A DNA stretch of 51,118 nucleotides from Bacteroidales bacterium (GCA_024401975.1 JAKSKB010000004.1:1-51118); one strand, 5' to 3'. Counted from the first letter of the stretch, positions 7,381 to 16,671 are shown. The notes: generated from the sequence alone by a model not told the origin. Program-made: numbers and translations.

Positions 7381-9524
7381 ACTTCCGTCTGGAATCACCA
7401 TACTCCCCTTCAGGAGACCAGCCTGAGGCGATAGAGAATCTCAGCGACGCACTGCGCCGCGGAGTCAGGGACGTGACGCTTCTCGGTGTCACGGGGTCGG
7501 GCAAGACCTTCACAATGGCAAACGTCATACAGAACCTCCAGCGTCCGGCTCTCATCCTGAGCCACAACAAGACTTTGGCCGCACAGCTGTACGGTGAATT
7601 CAAGTCGTTCTTCCCGTCCAATGCAGTGGAATACTTCGTGTCGTACTATGACTACTACCAGCCGGAAGCATACCTGCCTGTAACTGACACCTACATAGAG
7701 AAAGACCTGAGCATCAATGACAGGATAGACAAACTGCGGCTGAGCGCGGCCAGCGCCCTGCTGAGCGGGAGGAGGGACGTAATCGTCATCTCCAGCGTCT
7801 CCTGTCTCTACGGCATAGGCAATCCTGAGGATTTCCATTCGCAGACGGTCCACCTTGGCAAGGGAGACCGCATAAGTCCCACCAAACTGCTTTACAAGCT
7901 GGTGGATGCCCTCTACTCACGCACGTTCACGGAATTACAACGGGGTACGTTCAGAGCAAGCGGAGACACGGTGGACGTATTCCCCGGCGGAGCCGATTTC
8001 GCCGTACGAATAGAATTCTTCGGGGACGAAGTCGATTCGCTGTCCATAATAGACCCCGTCACGGGGGCTTGTATGAATACAGTCGACGAAATCAATGTCT
8101 ATCCAGCCAACAATTTCGTAACGAGCAAGGAACGCGCGGAAGCCGCCGTATCATCGATAGAGTTGGACTTGCAACGCCAAACAGAGTACTTCATCAATCT
8201 CGACAAAGGCCTTGAAGCCAAGCGGCTCGAGCAGCGGGTGAAATACGATTTGGAAATGATAAAGGAGATGGGCTACTGCTCCGGCATAGAGAACTATTCC
8301 CGATATTTCGACGGCAGAGAATCCGGACAGAGGCCTTTCTGCCTCCTCGACTATTTCCCGAAAGATTTCATCACCTTCATAGATGAAAGTCACGTGACAC
8401 TCCCTCAAGTGAGAGCGATGTACGGAGGAGACCATTCCAGGAAAGAAGTGCTCATCGATTACGGATTCAGGCTTCCTGCCGCCGCGGACAACAGGCCCCT
8501 CACCTTCGATGAATTCTGCGGGCTCACAGGTCAGAGGGTGTATGTAAGCGCCACTCCTTCGGAATATGAGCTCAACAGGTCCGAAGGTCTGGTGGTGGAA
8601 CAGGTGGTACGTCCCACCGGTCTTCTGGATCCTCCTGTCGAAGTGCGCCCGATAGAGCATCAGGTGGATGACCTCGTGGAAGAGATACGCAAAAGGGAGG
8701 AGCGGGACGAGAGGGTTCTTGTCACCACTCTTACCAAGAGGATGGCGGAAGAATTGAACGGATATTTCGAAAATATCGGGATTCGCTGCCGCTACATCCA
8801 CTCGGATGTGGATACGACGGAACGCGTGGAAATAATTGAAGACTTCAAGAACGGTCTGTTCGATGTGCTTGTCGGCGTGAATCTGCTCCGCGAGGGGCTC
8901 GACATTCCGTCCGTCTCGCTCGTAGCCATACTGGATGCGGACAAGGAAGGGCTTCTCCGTTCGGAAAAGGCACTCACTCAGACGGCCGGCAGGGCAGCGC
9001 GGAACGTCAACGGCCTCGTCATCATGTATGCCGACAGCATAACGGATTCGATGGCAGCGACCATACGCGAGACAGACAGACGACGGAAGAAACAGATTGC
9101 ATACAACAAGCTCCACGGCATAACCCCGCAGCAGGTCGAGATGAAGCACAATGCGCTCATAAGCGAGTTGGGGGGCGACCAGCGACGCAAAGGGCGTGTC
9201 AGCGCAGCCAATTCATACGATGCTCCCCGATATATCCCCAGTCCTTCCGAACTGGGACGAGGCACGGTCAGCGTGGGATTGGGACACGATTCGATTCGCC
9301 TGTCCGATTCCGCAGTCGTCGACGGATACATTGCGGCTGACCTCGCCGCAGTGCTTCAAGACCCTGTCATCCGCGCGATGGACAGGAAGCAGGTGGAAAA
9401 GATGACCGACGAGGCTCACCGCAGGATGAAAAAAGCGGCGGCCGAACTGGACTTCACGGCAGCCGCAAAATATCGCGACGAAATGTGGGCTCTGCAACAA
9501 TATCTGAAAGTATGGAAGGATTAG
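7377..9524 (+). CDS. uvrB: Excinuclease ABC subunit B
   Basis: A 715-residue DNA-damage helicase-like subunit of nucleotide excision repair. It loads at lesions with UvrA and positions UvrC. Visible motifs: Walker A GVTGSGKTF (about residue 40), the damage-probing hairpin YYDYYQPEAYLP, Walker B/DEAD-like FIDESHVTLP, the SAT-like VSATPSEYE, the C-terminal helicase motif QTAGRAARN, and the final UVR motif that binds UvrC (residues about 680-712). I start it at ATG 7377, which overlaps the RSH stop as ATGA and begins MNFRLESPYSPSGDQPEAI, the family's normal N-terminus. The frame is open a further 50 codons upstream, but that stretch lies inside the RSH gene and is not conserved. The stop is TAG. 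Confidence 0.97.
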   Translation: MNFRLESPYSPSGDQPEAIENLSDALRRGVRDVTLLGVTGSGKTFTMANVIQNLQRPALILSHNKTLAAQLYGEFKSFFPSNAVEYFVSYYDYYQPEAYLPVTDTYIEKDLSINDRIDKLRLSAASALLSGRRDVIVISSVSCLYGIGNPEDFHSQTVHLGKGDRISPTKLLYKLVDALYSRTFTELQRGTFRASGDTVDVFPGGADFAVRIEFFGDEVDSLSIIDPVTGACMNTVDEINVYPANNFVTSKERAEAAVSSIELDLQRQTEYFINLDKGLEAKRLEQRVKYDLEMIKEMGYCSGIENYSRYFDGRESGQRPFCLLDYFPKDFITFIDESHVTLPQVRAMYGGDHSRKEVLIDYGFRLPAAADNRPLTFDEFCGLTGQRVYVSATPSEYELNRSEGLVVEQVVRPTGLLDPPVEVRPIEHQVDDLVEEIRKREERDERVLVTTLTKRMAEELNGYFENIGIRCRYIHSDVDTTERVEIIEDFKNGLFDVLVGVNLLREGLDIPSVSLVAILDADKEGLLRSEKALTQTAGRAARNVNGLVIMYADSITDSMAATIRETDRRRKKQIAYNKLHGITPQQVEMKHNALISELGGDQRRKGRVSAANSYDAPRYIPSPSELGRGTVSVGLGHDSIRLSDSAVVDGYIAADLAAVLQDPVIRAMDRKQVEKMTDEAHRRMKKAAAELDFTAAAKYRDEMWALQQYLKVWKD

Positions 9525-9573
9525 AGTTCCATCCCGTCCCCCCTTACGGTCCGTCCGAGGAAAGGGAAACTGT

Positions 9574-10611
9574 TCAGGAGTTGCCCTTCCTCTTGTCGAG
9601 AGCCTTCTGGTAGGCCTTTGCATTCTTCTGATGCTCGGAGTAGGTGCGGGCAAACAGGTGTGTGCCGCTGAAATCGGAATTGGCGCAGAAGAACAGGTAA
9701 TTTCCCTCCGGATTCAATACGGCATCAAGATTAGCCTTCGTGGGCACGGCAATGGGACCCGGCGGCAGACCGGCATGCCTGTAGGTATTGTACGGAGAAT
9801 CAATCTCAAGATCCCTGAGAAGAATCCTGTTGGTCTTGTAATCCAGACAATATGCAATTGTGGGACAGGCCTGGAGTTTCATCCCCGCGCGCAGACGGTT
9901 GAGATACACTCCCGCTATCTTGGGCATTTCGGGCTCGAAGTTGGTCTCCCCTTTCACGATTGATGCAAGCACAGATACTTCCTTGATGCTAAGTCCCTGA
10001 GCCTTGGCTTTCGCGCGCCTTTCCTTCGTCCAGAACTCGTCATAGGCCTGTTTCTGTCTTGACAGCAATTCTTCTATTCCGGCAGTCCAATACATTTCAT
10101 AGGTATCAGGGATAAAAAGGGAAAACACGTTGGACGGAGTGAAACCGAACCGTGCGAGAAGAGCCTTGTCATTCAACGCGGACATCACCTGAGCCGAATC
10201 TATCATCAGTTGCGAACTGATGCGCGAAGCAATCTGATCCTTCCGTCGCAAGGTACCGCTCAATACGAGATTGCAGGGGGTCTGCCAGCAGTTGTTCAAC
10301 ATCCTTGCCACATACACGCTTGTATGTGAAGGCTTCACTTCGTAGCGTCCGGGCTTTATGTAAGAAGTCACCTTCTTGGATTTGAACGCCCTGTCCAAGC
10401 TGTACGGCCTCCTGACACCCGCGTTTCTGACGAGTTCCGCATAGACTTCATCGGCACTCGTCCCGGGACGCACGAAAACAACCGTTTCATGCCTGAAATT
10501 AGGCAGTTTGTTGTCGCTGACATACCTCCAAGCGAACCAACATCCCACCAGAAGCAAGGCGCCGGCAAGCAGGGCCGGCAAAGTGGATTGCCCTTTCTTT
10601 CTTTTCATCAT
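9574..10611 (-). CDS. mltG: Endolytic transglycosylase MltG (YceG family)
   Basis: A 345-residue inner-membrane lytic transglycosylase that cuts nascent peptidoglycan strands and sets their length. It has a cytosolic basic start (MMKRKKGQ), one membrane helix (about residues 10-28), a LysM-like N-terminal subdomain, then the catalytic domain. The catalytic Glu is in VLASIVKGETNFE; the neighbouring residues differ from the common IVEKET. The substrate-site motif reads LQACPTIAY (often LQxDPT), followed by DSPYNTYRHAGLPPGPI, which is intact. The start at 10611 overlaps the glucosaminidase stop as ATGA, and GAGG lies about 8 nt upstream. It is the last gene of the rpsA - rnz - glucosaminidase - mltG run. 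Confidence 0.93.
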   Translation of the reverse strand: MMKRKKGQSTLPALLAGALLLVGCWFAWRYVSDNKLPNFRHETVVFVRPGTSADEVYAELVRNAGVRRPYSLDRAFKSKKVTSYIKPGRYEVKPSHTSVYVARMLNNCWQTPCNLVLSGTLRRKDQIASRISSQLMIDSAQVMSALNDKALLARFGFTPSNVFSLFIPDTYEMYWTAGIEELLSRQKQAYDEFWTKERRAKAKAQGLSIKEVSVLASIVKGETNFEPEMPKIAGVYLNRLRAGMKLQACPTIAYCLDYKTNRILLRDLEIDSPYNTYRHAGLPPGPIAVPTKANLDAVLNPEGNYLFFCANSDFSGTHLFARTYSEHQKNAKAYQKALDKRKGNS

Positions 10612-11708
10612 TGTTTCCTCAAGAGAACGGTATCGCCGGGACGCAGCTTGTGTCCGGGGGCAAAACCGTTCAATTTCATAATGGACGACATCTTGACCGC
10701 ATATTCCTGACAAATGTCCCTCAGGCTTTCATCCTCCCCTTCGACTATGTGCTTGTCAAGTCCCCTCCGCGTCTGATTCTTCTTCACTTGAAGATAGACA
10801 ACTGTCCCGGGGGCGGGAGCCGCATCCTCCTTAAGGTCATTAAACCTCAGCAGTTCTTTCAGGAAAAGATTGTTGGTGGCGGCGATAGAAGCATAACTGT
10901 CATCATCGGTACTGTATATGAACGGTACGCCGTTCTTGACATAGACCGGTCTTGACAAGGAGAAATGCAAGGTTTCATTGACAGAAGGGTCGTAACGCTG
11001 CGGTTCCGAAAGCACCGTTGGAGAAGCAGGAATGACTTCCGGGGTCTCCTCGATAAGATTCCCCTCACGTTTCCTGCGGATTTTCTTCACTTTCCTTGTA
11101 CGGACGGTGCTTTTCCCCGTCAGCATCTCTTCTTCCTGAACCACGCCCTCGGACTTCGATGATTTTCCCGTTACCGCTCCCCCCGCAGGAACCGCAGCCG
11201 CGAAATCTGACGGTTTCATACGGTCGAATCTGGAAAGGTCATATTCCTCGATGATTCTTATCAATTTTGTGGCGTATTGCGGATCCGTGGCATACCCCGC
11301 CTTCTTCAATCCATGCGCCCAAGCCTTGTAATCGGTAATCTTGAGATCGAAAAGAAACGCATAACGCTGCCTGTAGCGCAGGAAATCGGAATGGTCCGCA
11401 TAAGAATCATCAACCGAATCATACGCGCGGAAACACTCCCCTTTGAGGTCATCGTCCTCCTTGATGGTGCGCCCCTTCCAGTCAAAGCATTTGATACCGA
11501 AATGATTGTTTGCCTCCACGGCCAGTCTGGACTGACCGTAGCGGGACTCCAGCAGACCTTGAGCCAGAGTGATGCTGGCCGGCACGCCGCTGCGGTACAT
11601 TTCGCGTACCGCCGATGCAGAATACCTTTCTATGTAACTCTGCTGCGGTGTCACCGAAAATACAAAAAACAGCATACAAGCCGCTATTACTGCAAACAAT
11701 CTTTTCAT
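10608..11708 (-). CDS. Exported N-acetylglucosaminidase-type peptidoglycan hydrolase with C-terminal LysM
   Basis: A 366-residue protein. A signal peptide (MKRLFAVIAACMLFFVFSV) precedes a glucosaminidase domain (about residues 25-170) with the family signatures ITLAQGLLESRYGQSRLA and NNHFGIKCFDW; the Glu in LLES is the expected catalytic acid. A low-complexity basic linker (about 175-225) follows. Next is a divergent LysM-like segment (about 265-305, ending in PGTVVYLQVKK), then a clearer LysM (HIVEGEDESLRDICQEYA ... LRPGDTVLLRKQ) at the end, which would bind glycan chains. It probably acts in the periplasm. It overlaps mltG by 4 bases, so two peptidoglycan-cleaving enzymes are co-translated; a joint role in wall remodelling is inferred. 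Confidence 0.9.
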   Translation of the reverse strand: MKRLFAVIAACMLFFVFSVTPQQSYIERYSASAVREMYRSGVPASITLAQGLLESRYGQSRLAVEANNHFGIKCFDWKGRTIKEDDDLKGECFRAYDSVDDSYADHSDFLRYRQRYAFLFDLKITDYKAWAHGLKKAGYATDPQYATKLIRIIEEYDLSRFDRMKPSDFAAAVPAGGAVTGKSSKSEGVVQEEEMLTGKSTVRTRKVKKIRRKREGNLIEETPEVIPASPTVLSEPQRYDPSVNETLHFSLSRPVYVKNGVPFIYSTDDDSYASIAATNNLFLKELLRFNDLKEDAAPAPGTVVYLQVKKNQTRRGLDKHIVEGEDESLRDICQEYAVKMSSIMKLNGFAPGHKLRPGDTVLLRKQ

Positions 11709-11720
11709 AAGGCTTTCAAT

Positions 11721-12524
11721 TTAGCAAATCTTGAAGACATCTCCATCATTGGCGGCATAAGATTCCGGAAAAATTTTCCGCGCCTCCTTTTCAAAGGCGG
11801 AAACGTCCCTGACTCTGGACGAATAATGCCCCATAAGGAGACGACCGGCTCCGGCCGCCAGAGCGCATCCGGCTGCCTGCGCCGCAGTGCTGTGGAAATA
11901 CTTTTCAGCCTTGTCCGAAAACTCCTCCAAATATGTGGCTTCGTGATACAGGACATCCACGCCCTTTACCCACAACGGCAGTTCCGGGAAGGACGCAGTA
12001 TCGCTGCAATAGGCATAACTGCAGGCCTTGAACGGTTGCTTGTCGGCGCGTCGCGGACTCACTTTCTCGTCAAAGCGGAAACCGTAGCAGTCTGTCTTGT
12101 GCCTGAGAGGAAACGCAGTGACACGCACTTCCCTGCCATCCATAATAACTTGAGGTTCACTACAATCCAGAGGATGATGTTCGATGGGATATGCCACACC
12201 CTCCCCGAACATTGACAGGAAGAACTTCAGAACAGGTCCGAACGCCTTCGGCGCATAAATGTCCAGCCGCTGCGTACGTCCGTACAGCGCTATCGTGGAA
12301 AGCAGCCCGAAAATCCCGAAGATATGGTCACCGTGCAAATGCGACAGGAATATCGCATCAACCTTGACGAATGACAGATGGGCGCGCCGTATCGCCTGCT
12401 GGGTGCCTTCCCCGCAATCAATCAAAAACAAGCGCCCGTGTACTGAAAGCATTTGGGCGCTTGGATTCCTATCGGAAATGGGCATGGCGGATGCCGTGCC
12501 CATTATCGTCAGAGTCAAATTCAT
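11721..12524 (-). CDS. rnz: Ribonuclease Z (short form)
   Basis: A 267-residue metallo-beta-lactamase-fold endonuclease that trims the 3' end of pre-tRNA, important where CCA is not encoded (as in the tRNA gene of this window). The N-terminus ILTLGT-like IMGTASAMP, the metal motif FLSHLHGDHIFGIFGL (about residues 59-74), the flexible-arm anchor LYGRTQRLDIYAP, SYAYCSDTAS, LYHEATYLEEF and LLMGHYSSR are all present. Bacterial RNase Z is usually about 305 residues. The missing part lies between residues about 150 and 170, where a roughly 35-residue segment around the usual PGPxxGxLKxG is replaced by a short charged stretch. It sits 9 bases after rpsA and 12 before the glucosaminidase gene. Confidence 0.92.
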   Translation of the reverse strand: MNLTLTIMGTASAMPISDRNPSAQMLSVHGRLFLIDCGEGTQQAIRRAHLSFVKVDAIFLSHLHGDHIFGIFGLLSTIALYGRTQRLDIYAPKAFGPVLKFFLSMFGEGVAYPIEHHPLDCSEPQVIMDGREVRVTAFPLRHKTDCYGFRFDEKVSPRRADKQPFKACSYAYCSDTASFPELPLWVKGVDVLYHEATYLEEFSDKAEKYFHSTAAQAAGCALAAGAGRLLMGHYSSRVRDVSAFEKEARKIFPESYAANDGDVFKIC

Positions 12525-12533
12525 GGAATCTGA

Positions 12534-14342
12534 TTATTCACCTTTCTCAAGTTTGTCCTTGAGAGCCGCAAGAGCGTCGATGTCACCGAGAGTCGTCTTC
12601 TCAATATTGGAATTGATTTTCTTGACAGACTTCTTGGTGTCCTCGGCTGCGGCAACGGCAATCTTCTCCTTTGCCTCCGTATATGTGGCGAGGTGCGAGA
12701 GAATAACCCTGCGGTTTGAACGGCGGAGCTCGATGACCTTGAACGGAAGTTTCTCTCCCGCAACGGCCTGCTTGCCGTCTTCCTTGACCATATCCCTCAT
12801 GAAAGCAAATCCTTCCACCTCGGAATCCACACCGTCAAGGGTAATGGCGGCACCCTTTCCGGTAACGTTAGCAACCACAGCCTCGATGACGGAACCCACG
12901 GTATATTTGGCCTCGACTTCATCCCAGGGATTTGCCATAAGTTGCTTGCGGCCGAGACTCAGCTTATGGTTGGCCTCGTCGAAATCAAGTATCTGCACGT
13001 CGATGACACTGCCGGATTCGACAACCTCCGAAGGATGCTTGATTTTGTTCCAACTGAGATCGCTGATATGGATGAGTCCTTCAACGCCGTCCTCAAGTTC
13101 TGCAAACACGCCGAAATTGGTGATGTTACGGACGGTTGCCTTATGCTGGCTCCCGACGGGATATTTCTCGCGGACACTCTCCCACGGATTGGGGGTGAGC
13201 TGCTTGAGACCGAGACTCATCTTGCGAGCTTCGCGATCGAGGGTGAGAATCTGCGCCTCGATTTCGTCTCCGACCTTGAGGAACTCTTGAGCCGAATGAA
13301 GCTTGGGTGACCAGGACATCTCCGTCACATGGATGAGACCTTCCACACCGGGCTCAATCTCCACGAACGCGCCGTAATCGGCGATGAGCACCACTTTACC
13401 CTTGACCTTGTCTCCGACTTTGAGATTGGCATCGAGATTGTCCCAAGGATGAGGGGTAAGTTGCTTGAGACCGAGTGCGATTCTCTTCTGCTGCTCGTTG
13501 AAATCGATAACGACGACCTTGATCTTTTCATCAAGCGTCACGATATCCTCAGGATGGTTGATGCGTCCCCACGACAGGTCGGTGATATGGATGAGACCGT
13601 CTACGCCGCCAAGGTCGATGAACACACCATAGTTGGTGATGTTCTTGACAGTACCCTCGAGTATCTGTCCCTTTTCGAGCTTGCCGATGAGTTCGGCCCT
13701 CTTGATTTCCTGCTCTTCCTCGAGAAGCGCCTTGTGGGATACGACCACGTTGCGGAATTCGGGATTGATCTTGACGATTTTGAAATCTATTGTCTGGTTG
13801 ACGTAAACGTCATAGTCCCTGATGGGCTTGATATCTATCTGTGAACCCGGGAGGAAAGCTTCGATGCCGAATACGTCGACAATCATACCGCCCTTGGTGC
13901 GTGTCTTCACGAAACCCTTGACGATTTCCTCTTTCTCGTAAGCCTCGTTGACCCTGTCCCATGATTTGAGGGCACGAGCCTTCTTGTGTGAGATTATGAG
14001 CTGTCCTTTCCTGTCCTCCGCCGATTCCACGAACACTTCCACCTTGTCACCCACCTTGAGGTCGGGATTGTAGCGGAACTCGGGAGCCTGAATCACACCC
14101 TCGCTCTTTCCGCCAATGGTGACAACGACTTCGCGCTTGTTGATTGCGGTGACTTCACCTTCCACCACTTCGCGCTCCACGATTTTGGAAAGGGTGTTGT
14201 CATAGGCGGCCTCGATGGCCGACCTGTCCTCTCCGCCATAAACGTCTCCACCTTCAAAAGCTTCCCAATCGAAGTTTTCAGGCGCTACCGAAGCATTGAG
14301 AATCTGCTTTCCGGTTTCTTGATTCTTGATTTCTTCTTCCAT
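12534..14342 (-). CDS. rpsA: 30S ribosomal protein S1
   Basis: A 602-residue ribosomal protein that helps mRNA bind the 30S subunit, especially important where Shine-Dalgarno sequences are weak, as here. It is built of six S1 (OB-fold) repeats from about residue 65 to 560, recognisable by recurring GxVxxIxxYGxFVxLxxxxGLIHxS patterns, with an acidic N-terminal tail and a Lys/Glu-rich C-terminus. I start it at ATG 14342 (MEEEIKNQETGK). The upstream in-frame TTG at 14351 would add only four residues. A -33/-7 promoter at 14404-14435 gives a leader of about 55 nt. It heads the rpsA - rnz - glucosaminidase - mltG run. Confidence 0.97.
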   Translation of the reverse strand: MEEEIKNQETGKQILNASVAPENFDWEAFEGGDVYGGEDRSAIEAAYDNTLSKIVEREVVEGEVTAINKREVVVTIGGKSEGVIQAPEFRYNPDLKVGDKVEVFVESAEDRKGQLIISHKKARALKSWDRVNEAYEKEEIVKGFVKTRTKGGMIVDVFGIEAFLPGSQIDIKPIRDYDVYVNQTIDFKIVKINPEFRNVVVSHKALLEEEQEIKRAELIGKLEKGQILEGTVKNITNYGVFIDLGGVDGLIHITDLSWGRINHPEDIVTLDEKIKVVVIDFNEQQKRIALGLKQLTPHPWDNLDANLKVGDKVKGKVVLIADYGAFVEIEPGVEGLIHVTEMSWSPKLHSAQEFLKVGDEIEAQILTLDREARKMSLGLKQLTPNPWESVREKYPVGSQHKATVRNITNFGVFAELEDGVEGLIHISDLSWNKIKHPSEVVESGSVIDVQILDFDEANHKLSLGRKQLMANPWDEVEAKYTVGSVIEAVVANVTGKGAAITLDGVDSEVEGFAFMRDMVKEDGKQAVAGEKLPFKVIELRRSNRRVILSHLATYTEAKEKIAVAAAEDTKKSVKKINSNIEKTTLGDIDALAALKDKLEKGE

Positions 14343-14403
14343 AATGTGCAATAAAATACAAACTAGGGGTTAAACTTTATGTAACGTGCTTGTTGAAAGC
14401 CCG

Positions 14404-14435
14404 CAAATATAAGGAAGATATTTCTGATTCACAAG
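14404..14435 (-). promoter_or_regulatory. -33/-7 promoter for rpsA (CTTG-N20-TATATTTG)
   Basis: Read on the minus strand, CTTG (14435-14432), a 20-nt spacer and TATATTTG (14411-14404) match the Bacteroidota promoter. Transcription should begin near 14398, about 55 nt before the rpsA start. Confidence 0.65.
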
Positions 14436-14454
14436 AAATTAGAAACAAAAAAAA

Positions 14455-15408
14455 TCACAACATTTTCCTCCTGCGGAAGAGGAACAGCAAGGCAAAAATC
14501 AGACACAACATCAGCAAGGCTATCGCTATCCACGCCCAAGGCCTTTCCGCGAAGGGAAGATTCACGTTCATTCCGTAGAAACTCGCGATGAGCGTTGCAG
14601 GCATCAGAAGCAGTGAAATGAAGGTGAATATCTTCATTATCTTGTTCTGATCCAGATTGATGATTCCGAGGACGGTATCCTGCAGATACTCAAGCCTTTC
14701 GAAAGTGAAGTTGATATGGTTTATCAGTGAGGCGATGTCCTGAAGAATCACGCCGAGGTCCTCGCGTATGGACGGATCCATAGGACAGGACTTGCTCTTG
14801 AATATGTTGGAGACAAGGCGCTGCTTGTCTATTATGTTTTCCCTGACGAGCATCGCATTCTCCTGAAGCTGATTTATATCCAGAAGGAATTCCTCACTGA
14901 TATCCTCCTGCTGGTTGATCCTCCTGCTGAACTGGGAAGCATCCTTGGCTATGAGCTCGATGATGTCGGCATCCAGGTCCACGCGCCTGTCAACTATCTC
15001 CACAAATATGGAAAATCCCCCGGGAAACAGTTCGGGACGCGCCTGTATCTTCATCTGTATGGATGAGATGGAACGTATCGGATTTTCGTGCAAAGTTATC
15101 AGCAGATTATCTGCAAGTATGAACGACAGCGGCTCCATAGCCATCTCGTCGGCAGTAGGGGAAAGATAACTCGTGTTGCCGAAAACGACGCCGTTCTCCT
15201 CCTGGAAACGGGAAGAACTTTCTATCTCCTCGGCTTGCGCCCTGCTCTGGATTTCGGTACCGATAAACGACTCGACCGCTCTCTTTTCCTCCCCCGTCGG
15301 ATTGAGGAGATCTATCCAGAGAACATTTTCTTTGCCGATAGCAGCAAACTCCGTTATGGACTGGCCCGATACAATCTCAGAGCCTTGTCTGTAGAAAATC
15401 TTAATCAT
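14455..15408 (-). CDS. corA: CorA-family magnesium/cobalt transporter
   Basis: A 317-residue pentameric Mg2+ channel of the inner membrane. The N-terminal two thirds is the soluble alpha/beta and long-helix funnel (residues 1 to about 255). Two C-terminal membrane helices follow, with the diagnostic selectivity motif YGMN just after the first (FYGMNVNLPF, about residue 275). The C-terminus is very basic (FLFRRRKML), as is usual on the cytosolic side. I choose ATG 15408 (MIKIFYRQG) because AGGAAGG lies 5-6 nt upstream, one of the few strong Shine-Dalgarno sequences here. The longer frame to 15432 would place that sequence inside the gene. A -7 box at 15487-15494 gives a leader of about 75 nt. 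Confidence 0.94.
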   Translation of the reverse strand: MIKIFYRQGSEIVSGQSITEFAAIGKENVLWIDLLNPTGEEKRAVESFIGTEIQSRAQAEEIESSSRFQEENGVVFGNTSYLSPTADEMAMEPLSFILADNLLITLHENPIRSISSIQMKIQARPELFPGGFSIFVEIVDRRVDLDADIIELIAKDASQFSRRINQQEDISEEFLLDINQLQENAMLVRENIIDKQRLVSNIFKSKSCPMDPSIREDLGVILQDIASLINHINFTFERLEYLQDTVLGIINLDQNKIMKIFTFISLLLMPATLIASFYGMNVNLPFAERPWAWIAIALLMLCLIFALLFLFRRRKML

Positions 15409-15486
15409 CGTGCCTTCCTGATTTCCCGGCATCAGTCGGAAGGGTTAAACTTACGGGTTAGCCGGTATTACGGAGAAACCGGCACG

Positions 15487-15516
15487 CAAAGGTAAACATT
15501 TATATCAGAATTCCAA
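15487..15516 (-). promoter_or_regulatory. -33/-7 promoter for corA (TTGG-N18-TACCTTTG)
   Basis: Minus strand: TTGG at 15516-15513, then 18 nt, then TACCTTTG at 15494-15487. It overlaps the 3' end of the mntP-like gene by a few bases. The leader down to the corA start is about 75 nt; it contains short GC-rich complementary stretches but nothing I can identify as a known Mg2+ sensor. Confidence 0.55.
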
Positions 15517-16051
15517 CCCCTATCGCAATCAAAACCGTTCCTCCTACGATTTCGGAGATCCGGCCGGCGTACTTCCCCAAAGACTTCCCGCCCAATATTC
15601 CGGCCACCACGGACAACGAGGTGAACACAGCTACAGCGGCAGCCCGCCATAGCATATCGCAAAGCGGAAGAGCCGCCAGTGAAAGAGAAGCGCCGGCAGA
15701 CAAAGCGTCTATGCTGGTAGCCACGCCGGCCAGAAGCACGTTTCTGAAGCCGTTCAGATCGCGGTGTTCCTCGTTTCCCTTGATTCCTTCGACAACCATC
15801 GAAGCGCCGACATAAAACATCAGCAGGAATCCCGCTACGTGGGCGAAACCCAGGATGTGGGACGCGACTATGGAGCCCGACACCCACCCGAAAAGCAGCA
15901 ATCCTGACTGGATGACCGCAAACACCGCAGAGACCGTCGTCACTTTGCGGAAATCGGTTTTCCGTAAAGTGACGGCAGAGCACAGCGACACGGCGAAGCA
16001 GTCCGCGCACAGCGCGAGCGAAAAAAGCAAAACGTTGAAAAGCGAGGTCAT
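15500..16051 (-). CDS. mntP: MntP-family manganese efflux pump
   Basis: A 183-residue, very hydrophobic inner-membrane protein with six predicted helices, the size and pattern of MntP (formerly DUF204). The family's paired acidic motifs are visible: SLALCADCFAVSL in helix 1 and GVATSIDALSAGASL in helix 4, the latter nearly identical to characterised pumps. Helix 1 usually reads MDAFAVG; here a Cys follows the Asp. Export of Mn2+ is known for the family and inferred here. It overlaps recR by 4 bases (ATGA) and is the last gene of the FKBP - pnuC - BadF - recR - mntP run. The neighbouring corA has a separate promoter. Confidence 0.88.
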   Translation of the reverse strand: MTSLFNVLLFSLALCADCFAVSLCSAVTLRKTDFRKVTTVSAVFAVIQSGLLLFGWVSGSIVASHILGFAHVAGFLLMFYVGASMVVEGIKGNEEHRDLNGFRNVLLAGVATSIDALSAGASLSLAALPLCDMLWRAAAVAVFTSLSVVAGILGGKSLGKYAGRISEIVGGTVLIAIGVGILI

Positions 16052-16671
16052 CTTTCGGGTTTGAACTCCTGCCGGTTGACTATGGAGCGTCCGAGTGTGA
16101 GGGAGTCTGCATATTCCAGATCATCACCGAACCCCAGACCTCTGGCCAGCGTGGAAACGCGAACCCCGAATCTTTCAAGTTGACGGTAAATATAAAAGGA
16201 GGTGGTCTCACCTTCCACGTCCCCGCTCAAAGCCAATATGACTTCCATACAGGGGTCAGCCGCCTCGGACACTCTTCGCACCAGCGCCTCTATGGTGAGG
16301 TCGGAGGGACTTATGCCGTCGATGGGAGAGATGATTCCCCCCAACACGTGATACACGCCTCTGTATTGCCCCGTCTCCTCTATGCTCATCACGTCGCGAA
16401 CATTCTCCACCACGCATATCTGGGAATGGTCGCGGCTCCTGTCTGCGCACACGGAACAGAGCTCCCCGTCCGAGAGCATCATACATTCGCGGCAATAGTG
16501 CACGTCGTCCGACAGCGCCCTGATGACGTCGCTCAGATGATGGACGTTGGTGCCCGGCTGCCTGAGAAGGTGCAGGGCCAGACGCATAGCCCCCCTTGTA
16601 CCTATGCCGGGCAGGGAACTGATGGCATCAACGGCCTCTTCGAGAACGGAGGAAGTGTATTTCACGCCCAT
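16048..16671 (-). CDS. recR: Recombination mediator protein RecR
   Basis: A 207-residue protein that forms a ring clamp with RecO and loads RecA onto gapped DNA. The N-terminal helix-hairpin-helix has SLPGIGTRGAMRLALHLL. The C4 zinc finger is CRECMMLSDGELCSVC (about residues 60-75). The Toprim domain runs from ICVVENVRDVMSIEETGQY onward. A Walker-like basic C-terminal segment ends near SLTLGRSIVNRQ. Length is typical. Its start codon shares one base with the stop of the upstream BadF-type gene (TAATG), and it overlaps mntP by 4 bases, so it is translationally coupled on both sides. Confidence 0.97.
   Translation of the reverse strand: MGVKYTSSVLEEAVDAISSLPGIGTRGAMRLALHLLRQPGTNVHHLSDVIRALSDDVHYCRECMMLSDGELCSVCADRSRDHSQICVVENVRDVMSIEETGQYRGVYHVLGGIISPIDGISPSDLTIEALVRRVSEAADPCMEVILALSGDVEGETTSFYIYRQLERFGVRVSTLARGLGFGDDLEYADSLTLGRSIVNRQEFKPER

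Noticed and set aside
8151-9149. 332-codon frame on the minus strand within uvrB
   Set aside because: Antisense to well-conserved UvrB motifs; no promoter or recognisable domain.
11277-13290. Two long plus-strand frames (312 and 343 codons)
   Set aside because: They run antisense across the glucosaminidase, rnz and rpsA genes, have low-complexity Ser/Arg-rich translations and no start signals.
15409-15486. Magnesium-sensing riboswitch in the corA leader
   Set aside because: The roughly 75-nt leader has short GC-rich complements but does not match any Mg2+ riboswitch architecture I know, so it is not called.
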